Assembly (NCBI GenBank): GCA_049698215.1
Contig: JBAVXH010000428.1
Coordinates: forward strand, 5,538-69,537
Direction of reading: 5' to 3'
Source of the DNA: PALSA-894 sp049698215
Lineage (GTDB): Bacteria; Pseudomonadota; Alphaproteobacteria; Rhizobiales; Xanthobacteraceae
Length of the DNA stretch: 64,000 nucleotides
In this document: one piece after another, positions 26,189 to 34,216 of the stretch
Numbering within the stretch: the stretch's first letter is position 1
How the letters are laid out: each line of letters starts with the position of its first letter
The notes under the pieces: model-generated
Seen by the model: the letters and a program-made list of their open reading frames with translations, nothing else
What the model was told of the DNA's origin: nothing
The model's database searches: none
Program-made: the position numbers and the translations under genes

Positions 26189-27350
26189 GCCGGACGGCGC
26201 GCCCAAGCTGATGTTCGTGCTCAACGCGGCTTTCGGCGAATTGTTCAACGCCATGTACATGGTGACGGGCTGCGGCTTCCGCAGCTGCTTTGCGATGCGC
26301 GACCCGTTGTATTCACTCAACCGTGACACATTGCCGGGTGCAAGCTACCGCTTCGAGGGCCTCGCCGATCTGCTAGCACTCGTCGACCAGGAAGAGCCTG
26401 ACGTCGTCTGCCTGTTCTCGGGCTATCTCTACGCCGGTGACAAGATCATTGGCTTCGATGAACTCGCCAATCTGCTGACCTATCTCGAAAAGCGCGGTAT
26501 CAAGGCGGTCACAAGCGATCCATTTCTCGGGCTGGTGTCGCGGCTGCCTCCGCTCGACTTGAACAGTCCAGTCGGTCAAGTTCTCGGGCTTCCGATCCGT
26601 CTGATCGGAGAGTCGATCGTCGGCTCCATGTTCTCGTATTTCATGAGAGCGCGGCTCGTTTTGCAGGATTTGCCTCACGTTTATGTCGTGGATCCCGACG
26701 AGCATGGCGTCACCGCCCTGCCGTTCTACAATCCGAACATCCGCCGCAACGCGGAGCAGATGGACCTGCCGCGCGGGCCGGCGGCAAGCCTCTGCGCCGA
26801 GCCTTACTGGTTGTTCGTTCTCACCTCCGACTACAAAAACCAAATCAAACCAGATGGCGCGGACGCCGTTCACGCTCGCGTTGCGCGTAAGCTGCAAGAA
26901 ACAATGAACGAAGGCCGTCGCGCCGTCTTGATGGCGCCAGCGGCGTGCGTCGCAGCCCTTGAGAACGAGGCCACGCTGAAAGAGTGCTTATTCATCCAGA
27001 ACTGCGATTACGATCGGTTCATGGCGCTCCTGCTCGGAGCGGAGTATGCATTCTACTGGAACATCTTTTCCGCTTCGGTCATCGCCCGTGTGCTCAATCG
27101 TCTGCCGACTTTCTTCTTTGCCGCCGGCCATATTGCCGACGAGAACCAGATCATGTTCGACAAAGGCATGAGCCGCTACTATTGCAATGCCCGGCCAACG
27201 TACCTGCCTCGCGAAGATCGCCTGACGACAGCCTCGCTGTCCGGTTTGGCGCTCGCGCAGGAAGAACAACTGTTCAGGCCGTTTTTGGAGAACGTGCAGC
27301 ATCTGCCGACGCCGGACGTGCTGGTGCGAAACCTTCTGGCCCAACGGTAA
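26178..27350 (+). CDS. Uncharacterised GT-B-like protein
   Basis: Start at ATG 26178, inside the aminotransferase 3' end (11-bp overlap), giving 390 aa; a longer in-frame upstream extension lies within the aminotransferase gene. No family is recognised with confidence. The layout suggests two Rossmann-like halves as in GT-B glycosyltransferases or UDP-sugar epimerases: an N-terminal PKLMFVLNAAFGELFNAM strand-helix, a middle WLFVLTSDYKNQI strand, and a C-terminal LLGAEYAFYWNIFSASVIARVL segment that resembles the donor-binding side of such folds. It is translationally coupled to the aminotransferase and followed six bases later by a NeuD-like acyltransferase, a trio that would fit amino-sugar assembly. 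Function is open. Confidence 0.65.
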   Translation: MRPEPDGAPKLMFVLNAAFGELFNAMYMVTGCGFRSCFAMRDPLYSLNRDTLPGASYRFEGLADLLALVDQEEPDVVCLFSGYLYAGDKIIGFDELANLLTYLEKRGIKAVTSDPFLGLVSRLPPLDLNSPVGQVLGLPIRLIGESIVGSMFSYFMRARLVLQDLPHVYVVDPDEHGVTALPFYNPNIRRNAEQMDLPRGPAASLCAEPYWLFVLTSDYKNQIKPDGADAVHARVARKLQETMNEGRRAVLMAPAACVAALENEATLKECLFIQNCDYDRFMALLLGAEYAFYWNIFSASVIARVLNRLPTFFFAAGHIADENQIMFDKGMSRYYCNARPTYLPREDRLTTASLSGLALAQEEQLFRPFLENVQHLPTPDVLVRNLLAQR

Positions 27351-27356
27351 CGGTTC

Positions 27357-28016
27357 ATGAGCCCGCTGATCATCTTCGGCGCGAGCGGCTTCGCCGAAAT
27401 GGCGCATTATTACTTCGAGCGCGACAGCCAATACACCGTGGCCGCTTTTACGGTCGACGCGGCCTTCTTGAAGGAAGCGACATTCCAAGGCCTGCCCGTG
27501 ATCGCCTTCGAGGAGCTCGAGACCAGATTTCCTCCCGAAACAGTGACCTTGTTCATCGCAATGGGAATTCAGAAGGTGAACCGGCTGCGTGCACAAAAAG
27601 TAGCTGACAGCGAAGCACGAGGCTATCGGCTGGCCAGCTATCTGAGCTCGAAAGCGAAGGTCGCCGATGACCTTGCCCTCCATCCCAACAGTTTCGTCAT
27701 GGAAGAAGCATACCTGCAGCCCCACGTCACGGTGGGGCGAAATTCGATCATCTGGCCGAGATCGACCATCGGGTTTCGAAGTCGCATTGGCGATCACTGC
27801 TGGATCGTGGGGGCGACCCTCGGTGAGTCCGTGACCGTAGGTGACTACACATTCGTCGGCCTTAGCGCGACGATCGCGCCATCGCGTACGATCGGCGCCA
27901 GCAACGTGATCGGGGCCGGAGCAGTCGTGCTAGAGGACACGCAAGACGACTCGATCTACAGGGCTCAGGCGAGCGAGCGAGCGCGGGTGCCTAGCCATCG
28001 CCTGCGCCGGATTTAG
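27357..28016 (+). CDS. NeuD/PglD-like hexapeptide acyltransferase
   Basis: The 219-aa product starts six bases after the preceding stop. The N-terminal part (SPLIIFGASGFAEMAHYYFE, then a beta-alpha fold to about residue 75) is a PglD_N-type nucleotide/substrate domain. From about 105 to 205 a left-handed beta-helix is formed by hexapeptide turns (IIWPRSTIG, SRIGDHC, VTVGDYTFVG, IAPSRTIGASNVIGAG). Such proteins acylate amino or hydroxyl groups on nucleotide sugars or sialic acids using an acyl-CoA. With the coupled aminotransferase this supports an N-acylated amino-sugar idea, but a direct acyl transfer onto the PKS/NRPS product is equally possible. Confidence 0.8.
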   Translation: MSPLIIFGASGFAEMAHYYFERDSQYTVAAFTVDAAFLKEATFQGLPVIAFEELETRFPPETVTLFIAMGIQKVNRLRAQKVADSEARGYRLASYLSSKAKVADDLALHPNSFVMEEAYLQPHVTVGRNSIIWPRSTIGFRSRIGDHCWIVGATLGESVTVGDYTFVGLSATIAPSRTIGASNVIGAGAVVLEDTQDDSIYRAQASERARVPSHRLRRI

Positions 28017-28030
28017 AGCGGGCGATCTGC

Positions 28031-28753
28031 TCAATTCGGTATCAACAGCAGGCTGCCCAGCGCGCCGCATGCCAAGCCAAGCGCCGCGCCGGCCAACAGG
28101 TCGGTTGCATAGTGGTGTACGAGGAGAATCCGCACCCCTCCAATGAGACACCAGACGGCAAACAAGCCGGGCCCGAGCTGCGGGAATGCCAACGCGCACG
28201 GGAGGAAGACCGCAGCTGCGGTCATGGCGTGCCCGCTCGGGCACGAATATTTGTCGAGCGGGAGAGCCGAGACAGTCAGGGTCGCGTCGGTCTCGAAAGG
28301 TCGCTGTCGTCCCACATATCGTTTTACGAATGGGAAGACCGCGTGCGCGAGAAGCCCCGACAATGTCGCGGCCAGTATCGGTATGATCGCGCGGCGTCCG
28401 GCGGCGGCGACGAGCACAAGCGCCAACAGTGGATAGATCCAGCCGTCGCCCAGTCTGTTGACGAACAGCGCAAGTCTCAATACGGCCGGTCGCGATCCAT
28501 GCCGCGCGACTCCACGGACAAGCCGCAATTCAAGCGGATCAATTCGCGCGAACACGCGCTGGAGATAGGCGGGCGACCGCCTTCCGGCAGTTGCCTCCAA
28601 AGCCTCGGGGGGCGCGTCAATGTCTCGAACCTCAGGAGCCATCGCGTTTTGGTCCGTCGCCGGCGCGACGAATACAGGCTCACCGTGAAGCGCCGGTGAC
28701 ATCTCCGAATGATGGTCAATATCAATAGTCGTTCTTGAATCTGCTACGATCAT
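28031..28753 (-). CDS. PAP2-family membrane phosphatase
   Basis: The 240-aa protein has the three phosphatase motifs: KRYVGRQRP (KX6RP), CPSGHAMT (PSGH), and VRILLVHHYATD (RX5HX3D). It has several hydrophobic helices, consistent with an integral membrane enzyme whose active site faces the periplasm. Such enzymes dephosphorylate lipid phosphates such as undecaprenyl pyrophosphate or phosphatidic acid. The N-terminal 60 residues before the first helix are longer than usual and charged. It converges with the acyltransferase gene (14 bp apart) and is divergent from the phosphopantetheinyl transferase (30 bp apart). A role in recycling a lipid-linked intermediate of this locus is possible but unproven. 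Confidence 0.85.
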   Translation of the reverse strand: MIVADSRTTIDIDHHSEMSPALHGEPVFVAPATDQNAMAPEVRDIDAPPEALEATAGRRSPAYLQRVFARIDPLELRLVRGVARHGSRPAVLRLALFVNRLGDGWIYPLLALVLVAAAGRRAIIPILAATLSGLLAHAVFPFVKRYVGRQRPFETDATLTVSALPLDKYSCPSGHAMTAAAVFLPCALAFPQLGPGLFAVWCLIGGVRILLVHHYATDLLAGAALGLACGALGSLLLIPN

Positions 28754-28783
28754 GCTTCCGGCTCAAGGTACCAGCGTTCCTCG

Positions 28784-29515
28784 ATGATGCAATCGCCGCA
28801 CATTTTGGTATGGACCGTCGCCTTGCAGCAGGTTCCCGAACCAGCGTGGAGCCGACTCGGGACATTGCTCGACCATGGGGAGCGTGTCCGCGCCGGGCGC
28901 TTTGCGTTTGAGCGACACCGGCGGGAATACAGCGCGGCTCACGCATTGAAGCGGCTGATGCTCACGGCTGTCGGCGGCATGGCGCCGCATTCATGGTGCT
29001 TTGAAACGGATGCATGGGGAAAGCCACGGGTCAGTCCCGAGGTGGGACCCCATTTTAACCTCTCCCACTGCGCGGGACTTGTGGCATGTGCCGTCAGCAA
29101 TGAGTTGGAACTCGGTATCGACGTCGAGCCCCTTGATCGAGAGGCGCCCCTCGAAATTGCCAAAGTCCACTTCACTCCGACGGAGCAAGCTTGGATCGCC
29201 GCACTGCCTTCACCGGAGCGCGGCGTGGCTTTCTGGAAGGTCTGGACGCTGAAGGAAGCCTTCATCAAAGCGACGGGCCGCGGGCTCAGGCAGCCACTGC
29301 ACGACTTCAGCGTCGCCTTCGACCCGCTGCGTGTGATTTTTCACGACCAAACGCTTGGAGACAGCCGTGCATGGCACTTCGAGCAGCGCCAGGTCGGCAG
29401 CGCACATATGCTGGCATTGGCCTGGCGCGACCCTGGTCGGCAGGCTTCGGTCGCGCTCCAGGAGATGCAGTTAGGTCCCTTGTTGGATCGCTTTCGCGCG
29501 TTCTCATCGCGCTAG
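28784..29515 (+). CDS. Sfp-type 4'-phosphopantetheinyl transferase
   Basis: The 243-aa length and motifs fit Sfp/Gsp-type enzymes: FNLSHCAG (91-98), GIDVEP with Asp113 and Glu115 (Mg binding), and VWTLKEAFIKATGRGL with the KEAFIK core at 157-162. It transfers phosphopantetheine from CoA to the serine of carrier domains; this window has three obvious substrates, Ser537 of the loading ligase, Ser1717 of the PKS and Ser1044 of the NRPS. Presence of a dedicated enzyme beside the cluster supports the locus being functional. Two adjacent ATGs (28784, 28787) leave the start ambiguous by one residue. Confidence 0.92.
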   Translation: MMQSPHILVWTVALQQVPEPAWSRLGTLLDHGERVRAGRFAFERHRREYSAAHALKRLMLTAVGGMAPHSWCFETDAWGKPRVSPEVGPHFNLSHCAGLVACAVSNELELGIDVEPLDREAPLEIAKVHFTPTEQAWIAALPSPERGVAFWKVWTLKEAFIKATGRGLRQPLHDFSVAFDPLRVIFHDQTLGDSRAWHFEQRQVGSAHMLALAWRDPGRQASVALQEMQLGPLLDRFRAFSSR

Positions 29516-29597
29516 CCGCGAACAACCCGGCGCAATTGAAACGCTCTGCCGTTCCCGTTGCGTGTGGGCGACGTCGTCGTATGGCCCGCGACCACCC

Positions 29598-30230
29598 TCA
29601 GGCGTTCGACTTCCGCCACTCTTCGATACGGGCCAGCACCGTCGCGAGATCGGACACATCGACGTAACGGCGGCCGATGTCGCGCAGGTTGTCGCGATGC
29701 GGCTGCTCCTCGATGTCGCCGACGCAGTCTTCCGGAACGATCGTTCGATAACGATAGCTGAAGCTATCGACGGCGGTGGCGCGGATGCAGCCTGAGGTGT
29801 TGCAGCCCGTCACGATCACCGTGTCGACGCGCTCCTTGTTGAAGTACTCGGCGACGCCGGTGTTGAAGAAGATCGATGGTCCCTTTTTGCACACGGTCAG
29901 GTCATAGAGGGGATCATGCACGCGCGGATCGATACCGGCGCTGGGATGATCGTGCAGGAACGTTTCGCGCACGGCGCTGATCTTCCAGTACGGCATCTCG
30001 CGTTGGTTCATGTAGGCGGTGTTGCAAGAGGCGATCGGCACGTTGCAGCGGCGCGCCACTTCCAGCAGCTTCACGGTGTTCTCGAACGCGCGCAGAACCA
30101 GCGGAGCGCCGCCAAGCGGGTACTGCGGGTCGGTAAACGCGACCATGAAATCCACGACGACGATCCCGGGTTTCTGGCCGAAGCCGACCGGCGTGTCGCC
30201 ATAGGTTCGCCGTTGATAGTCGTCTGTCAT
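29598..30230 (-). CDS. Isochorismatase-family cysteine hydrolase (N-carbamoylsarcosine/maleamate amidohydrolase-like)
   Basis: Start chosen at ATG 30230 (210 aa), preceded by AAGGTG at a suitable distance; a longer upstream frame is less likely. The catalytic triad is visible: Asp27 in IVVVDFMVAFTDP, a Lys in CKKGPSIFF (115/116), and Cys148 in TGCNTSGCIRA. The TSGC with a preceding non-proline cis bond is the nucleophile site of the family. Family members hydrolyse C-N bonds of N-carbamoylsarcosine, maleamate, ureidoacrylate or nicotinamide-type substrates. The PQYPLGG stretch after the Asp is like the carbamoylsarcosine/maleamate subgroup. It is divergent from the ABC transporter operon, which could import its substrate or be unrelated. 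Confidence 0.85.
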   Translation of the reverse strand: MTDDYQRRTYGDTPVGFGQKPGIVVVDFMVAFTDPQYPLGGAPLVLRAFENTVKLLEVARRCNVPIASCNTAYMNQREMPYWKISAVRETFLHDHPSAGIDPRVHDPLYDLTVCKKGPSIFFNTGVAEYFNKERVDTVIVTGCNTSGCIRATAVDSFSYRYRTIVPEDCVGDIEEQPHRDNLRDIGRRYVDVSDLATVLARIEEWRKSNA

Positions 30231-30369
30231 CTCGCACCTTCGTTTTGGAACCCAACTCAGCACCGTCTTCGGCAGCGGTCACTGTCAACGTTTCGTCGTC
30301 CTGGCAGTGTAGCGCGGTTCTGCTGAACCGAGACGCCGTCGCAAAGTTGGAATGCGACGTCCCGCAAAC

Positions 30370-30399
30370 TTGACGAGTACACGCTGACAGCGATACAAA
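30370..30399 (+). promoter_or_regulatory. Candidate sigma-70-like promoter of the SBP-SCO1-cupredoxin-ABC operon
   Basis: TTGACG (30370-30375) and TACAAA (30394-30399) are 18 bp apart, 5/6 and 4/6 matches to consensus, in the 268-bp divergent intergenic region. It is about 100 bp before the solute-binding protein start. The local sequence is the most AT-rich part of this intergenic stretch. Prediction by eye. Confidence 0.4.
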
Positions 30400-30498
30400 A
30401 TAGCAACTCAATCAGTGGCCAAAAACAACGAGAGTCCAGCTCCGCGGCATCCCGGGGGTCGCGAGAGAATCCGGACTTGATAACATCCAGAGTAATGA

Positions 30499-31545
30499 AT
30501 GCTTGCCGAGCCTCCTGGGACGCGACATCAAGTCGATCGCCGCCAAGTGCTGTGCAGCGCCCTCGCCGCGGCGCTCCCCGCCATCCCGCTGCCCGCTTTG
30601 GCCGCCCCTGCCAAACCTTTGATTGTGGGTGGGCTGCCGGTCACCTGCAACCTGACGCTGCCCGTCGCCTGCGTCGCCAAGGCGGCCGCGAACACCGCCG
30701 ACAAGAGCGGCGCTCCGCAGTTCGCTTTCGAATATAGCAAATACAACGGCTGGCCGGAGGTGAAGGAATCGCTGATGACGGGCCGCATTCCGGCCGCCTA
30801 CATGCTGGCGCCGCTCGTGATGGACCTGGCCGACAAGAGGATTCCGGTGAAGATCGTCTCGCTCGGCCACCGGTCCGGCGCCGTGATCATGGTGCGCACC
30901 GATTCGCCTTATCAACGTTTCAAGGATCTGACCGGCAAGCGCGTCGCGATCCCGAGCCGGTTCGCGGTCGACTACCTGTTCCTGCGCAAGATGCTGGCGC
31001 AGGAGAACATGACCCCGAAGGAGTTGGAACTCATCGAGATGGCGCCGCCCGACATGCCGGCCGCGCTCTACGCCAAGGCGGTCGACGCCTACTGCACCGG
31101 CGAGCCGTTCGGGGCCTCGGCACAGCGCGCCGGCTATGCGCGGGTGCTGCGGATGACGCGCGACGAGTGGCGCAACTACATCTGCTGCGTGCTCACCGTG
31201 CGGGAGGAACTGATCAACGAGAACCGGCCGCTGGTCCAGGATCTGGTCAATTACGTGCTCGGCGCGGGAGTCTGGCTCGATGAACAGCAGGAGAACCGCG
31301 AAAAGGCGGTCAAGATCGCTGCCGGACGCCGGTATTTCAACCAGGACCCGAATATCATCCGCTTTGTGATGGAAAACCCGACGGACCGCGTGACCTACGG
31401 CGACCTGCGGATGATCCGCGAGGAGTTCGATGAGCTGATGGAGTTGTCGATCGAGGCCGGCACGCTGACCCGGCCCGTCCCCTTCGAGAAATACGTCGAC
31501 GATAGCTTCGCCAAGGCGGCGCGGGCCGCCCCGATCGGTCTTTGA
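30499..31545 (+). CDS. ABC solute-binding protein, nitrate/sulfonate/taurine (NMT1-SsuA-like) type
   Basis: The 348-aa protein begins with a short polar stretch, a twin-arginine pair (VDRRQVL) and a hydrophobic Ala/Leu/Pro segment ending about residue 36 (LPALAAP), so it is exported, perhaps by Tat. The mature part follows the periplasmic binding fold of SsuA/TauA/NMT1-like proteins: VGGLPVTCNLTLPVA, GRIPAAYMLAPLVMDLA, SPYQRFKDLTGKRVAIPS, then DMPAALYAKAVDAYCTGEPFG. It is the first gene of a five-gene unit overlapping the SCO1 gene by one base. The substrate is unknown; the presence of copper-handling partners is unusual for this family. No strong ribosome-binding site precedes the chosen ATG, so the start has some doubt. 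Confidence 0.85.
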   Translation: MLAEPPGTRHQVDRRQVLCSALAAALPAIPLPALAAPAKPLIVGGLPVTCNLTLPVACVAKAAANTADKSGAPQFAFEYSKYNGWPEVKESLMTGRIPAAYMLAPLVMDLADKRIPVKIVSLGHRSGAVIMVRTDSPYQRFKDLTGKRVAIPSRFAVDYLFLRKMLAQENMTPKELELIEMAPPDMPAALYAKAVDAYCTGEPFGASAQRAGYARVLRMTRDEWRNYICCVLTVREELINENRPLVQDLVNYVLGAGVWLDEQQENREKAVKIAAGRRYFNQDPNIIRFVMENPTDRVTYGDLRMIREEFDELMELSIEAGTLTRPVPFEKYVDDSFAKAARAAPIGL

Positions 31546-32147
31546 TGATGCGTTCGAACCTCATCCGCCTGAACCGCGCCGCAGTCCTGGTGCTGTCGCT
31601 GCTGCTGGCAAGCGTTGCCGCCGTCGCGATCGCGGGGCCGGCGTTAAAGGCCGGCGTATTCGATCCGCCGCGTTTGGCGCCCGAGTTCGCGCTAAGCGGC
31701 TCTGACGGCGCGGAGGTGACGCTTGCGCGCTACCGCGGCAAAGTCGTGCTGATGGCGTTCGGTTTCACCAACTGCGCGGCGGTCTGCCCGGTCACGCTGG
31801 CGACGCTCGCCGACGCGCGCAGCGGCCTTGGCGAAGCCGCGGGTGCCATACAGGTGATCTTCGTGACCGTCGATCCCGAGCGCGACGATGCAGCCCGCAT
31901 GAAGGACTATCTCGAAACGTTCGACCCGAGCTTCGTCGGCGTCACCGGCGAGCCGGACGCGTTGGCGGCTGTGCGCCAGAGCTATGGGGTCACGGCGGTC
32001 AAGCATGGCACCGGCAACGACTACGTGATGGACCATTCGTCGTCCATCTACCTGATCGATCGAGCCGGCAAGCTGCGCGCGCTGATGCCTTACGGGCACG
32101 CTGCGGAAGACTTCGTGCACGACATCAAGCTGCTGTTGGTGCAGTGA
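31545..32147 (+). CDS. SCO1/SenC family copper-binding thioredoxin-like protein
   Basis: Start at ATG 31545 (TGATG overlap with the upstream stop), 200 aa. A hydrophobic N-terminal helix (residues 12-32) is a membrane anchor or signal. The SCO signature is present: FTNCAAVCP with Cys77 and Cys81, and the distal His164 in VMDHSSSIYLID, the three Cu ligands of SCO1. TVDPERDDAARM is the usual loop. SCO proteins deliver copper to the CuA site of cytochrome oxidases or act as thiol reductases. No oxidase subunit is in the window; instead the gene is wedged between ABC transporter parts and next to a cupredoxin-like gene. Confidence 0.9.
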   Translation: MMRSNLIRLNRAAVLVLSLLLASVAAVAIAGPALKAGVFDPPRLAPEFALSGSDGAEVTLARYRGKVVLMAFGFTNCAAVCPVTLATLADARSGLGEAAGAIQVIFVTVDPERDDAARMKDYLETFDPSFVGVTGEPDALAAVRQSYGVTAVKHGTGNDYVMDHSSSIYLIDRAGKLRALMPYGHAAEDFVHDIKLLLVQ

Positions 32148-32644
32148 TGGTCAGCTCCCGCGCGACGCCCTCGACAGAGACTTTCGGGACGCGCGACCAG
32201 CCGCGATTGCGACGCTGGCTTGTCGCGATCGCGCTGTTGCTTGTGCTTGCACCGCTCGGATGGGCGGCGTTTGCGCCGATCCAACTGGCTTCGCGCGACG
32301 AGCTCTTTGAGATTCCGCACGGCACCTGGGCCCGCCGCATGGCCGGCGAAAAGGTCGAGATCCTGCCGGACACGATCCGGCTGACACTCGGCCTCAACGA
32401 CGTGCTACTGCTCAGGAACGCGGATGACGTGCCGCAGATGTTCGGCCCGACACTGATCATGCCAGGCCAGAGCTTCCGCCTGCCGTTCGCGACCGCGTCG
32501 ACCTACAACTTTGCCTGCACCGCGCATGCCAGCGGGCAACTCAACGTGATCGTCGAGCCGACTCCGGCGCGCGGCTGGGAGACGCTGCGCTGGCGCTGGC
32601 ACAGGCTGATGAGCGACATGACGCGGCGTCGCGCAACCGGTTAA
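32147..32644 (+). CDS. Membrane-anchored cupredoxin-like protein
   Basis: Start at ATG 32147, overlapping the SCO1 stop by one base; 165 aa. One transmembrane helix (about 23-44) is followed by a beta-rich domain: TIRLTLGLNDVLLLRNADDVPQ, then MPGQSFRLPF, and FACTAHASGQLNV. Cys124 and His127 give the CxxH of a type 1 copper site, but the usual first His (here near Gln97) and axial Met (Gln131) are not seen, so the site may be incomplete or different. It may accept copper from, or shield copper for, the SCO1 protein. The family call rests on fold-like pattern, so it is less certain than the neighbours. Confidence 0.7.
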   Translation: MVSSRATPSTETFGTRDQPRLRRWLVAIALLLVLAPLGWAAFAPIQLASRDELFEIPHGTWARRMAGEKVEILPDTIRLTLGLNDVLLLRNADDVPQMFGPTLIMPGQSFRLPFATASTYNFACTAHASGQLNVIVEPTPARGWETLRWRWHRLMSDMTRRRATG

Positions 32645-32668
32645 GCGCACCAACGAGGAGGGAAACCA

Positions 32669-33439
32669 GTGCGCGGAGTGAGCGCCACGCTGTTAAAGGT
32701 TGTGCCACCAATCGTCGTGATCCTGCTTCTGATCGCGATCTGGTGGATCGTCGTCGTGCGCAACGACAGCGCGATCTTTCCCACGCCGTTGCAAGTCATC
32801 ACAGGCGCGTTTGAACTTGCAGAGGACGGGACCCTGGCGGAGCACATCGGCGCGTCGCTGTTCCGCGTTGGCGCTGGTTTCGGACTGGCGTTTCTGGTGG
32901 CGATTCCGCTCGGCCTCTGGATGGGCTGGGTCAGCGGCGCCTATTACACGCTCAACCCTTTCTTCCAGATGCTGCGGCCGATTTCTCCGATCGCGTGGAT
33001 CCCGATCGCGATCCTGTGGTTCGGCGTCGGAGACTTCTCACCGATCTTCCTGATCTTCATTTCGTCGGTGTTTCCGATGATGGTGCAGACCACTGCGGGA
33101 GTGCACACCATCGACCGGCGTTACCTCCGCGCGGCCGCGAACTTCGGCGTGTCGCGCTGGACGCTGTTCCGGCGCGTCGTGATCCCCGCCGTATTGCCGG
33201 AGATCATCATCGGAATGCGCATCGGCCTCGGCGTCGCGTGGCTGGTGGTCGTCGCCGCCGAGATGATCGCGCTGCGCTCCGGCCTCGGCTATCTGATCAT
33301 GGACTCGCGCAACGCCGGCAACCGCTACGACCTGGTGATCGCCAGCATGATCATCATTGGCGTGATCGGCCTGATGCTCGACGGCACCACGCGCCTGCTC
33401 GAACGACTGAAGACCGTGAGATGGCGCTATGTCCGATAA
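32669..33439 (+). CDS. ABC transporter permease (SsuC/TauC-like)
   Basis: A GTG start at 32669 has a strong GAGGAGGG about seven bases upstream; 256 aa. About six transmembrane helices are visible, starting VVPPIVVILLLIAIWWIVVV. The EAA-like loop (RYLRAAANFGVSRWTLFRRVVIPAVLPEI) that contacts the ATPase is clear. Together with the binding protein and ATPase this makes a complete importer. It overlaps the ATPase gene by 11 bp. Confidence 0.92.
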   Translation: MRGVSATLLKVVPPIVVILLLIAIWWIVVVRNDSAIFPTPLQVITGAFELAEDGTLAEHIGASLFRVGAGFGLAFLVAIPLGLWMGWVSGAYYTLNPFFQMLRPISPIAWIPIAILWFGVGDFSPIFLIFISSVFPMMVQTTAGVHTIDRRYLRAAANFGVSRWTLFRRVVIPAVLPEIIIGMRIGLGVAWLVVVAAEMIALRSGLGYLIMDSRNAGNRYDLVIASMIIIGVIGLMLDGTTRLLERLKTVRWRYVR

Positions 33440-34172
33440 GAAGATCGTCGTCGACGGCGTCACCAAAAGTTTTGCGTCGAATGGACGCGCGCTGCCGGTC
33501 ATCGATGGTGTGAGCTTCAACGTCGAAGACGGCGAGTTCGTCGCGATCGTCGGACCTTCCGGCTGTGGGAAGTCGACACTGATGAACATCATCGCCGGCT
33601 TCGAGGCGCAAGATCAGGGCTCGATCAAGGTCGACGGCACCGAACGCGCCGGTCCAAGCCCGAAGGGTATCGTGATCTCTCAGCACGGCTCGGTGTTTCC
33701 GTGGCTGACCGTGCAACAGAATTTGATGTTCGGGCTGAACGGCGCCGGTCACGCCCATAATGCCGCTCTCGCTGACCACTATACCGACATGGTCGGGCTC
33801 AAGGGGTTTGAGGCGGCCTACCCGTACGAGTTGTCAGGCGGCATGCTCAAGCGCGTCGAGATCGCGCGTGCCCTCGTCGTGAAGCCCCAGATTCTCTACA
33901 TGGACGAGCCGTTCTCGGCTCTCGACGCGCTGATGAACCTGCGCATGCGGACCGTGCTGCGGCACATTCTCGATGAGGAACGCCATACGGTCCTTCTCAT
34001 CACGCACGACGTCGAGGAAGCTATTTCCATGGCGGATCGCATCATGGTGCTGTCGCCGCGGCCAGCGACGATTCAAAGCACGTTCCAGGTGACCCTGCCG
34101 CGTCCGCGCAAGATCTCAAGTCCGGAAGCGCAAAATTTGCGCGAAGCCCTCCTCAAGGAGCTTGGACTCTAG
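33429..34172 (+). CDS. ABC transporter ATPase (SsuB/TauB-like)
   Basis: The 247-aa protein has Walker A GPSGCGKST, a Q-loop region (ISQHGSVFPWLTV), signature LSGGM, Walker B ILYMDEPF and a switch His in LITHD. The signature is LSGGM rather than LSGGQ, a modest variation. It energises import by the adjacent permease. It is the last gene of the operon; the next gene converges from the other strand 44 bp later, with no strong terminator hairpin visible between them. Confidence 0.94.
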   Translation: MSDKKIVVDGVTKSFASNGRALPVIDGVSFNVEDGEFVAIVGPSGCGKSTLMNIIAGFEAQDQGSIKVDGTERAGPSPKGIVISQHGSVFPWLTVQQNLMFGLNGAGHAHNAALADHYTDMVGLKGFEAAYPYELSGGMLKRVEIARALVVKPQILYMDEPFSALDALMNLRMRTVLRHILDEERHTVLLITHDVEEAISMADRIMVLSPRPATIQSTFQVTLPRPRKISSPEAQNLREALLKELGL

Positions 34173-34216
34173 GCGCGAAGGTTCGCTGCACTACGATAAC
34201 CAGTTCGCACGATGCG

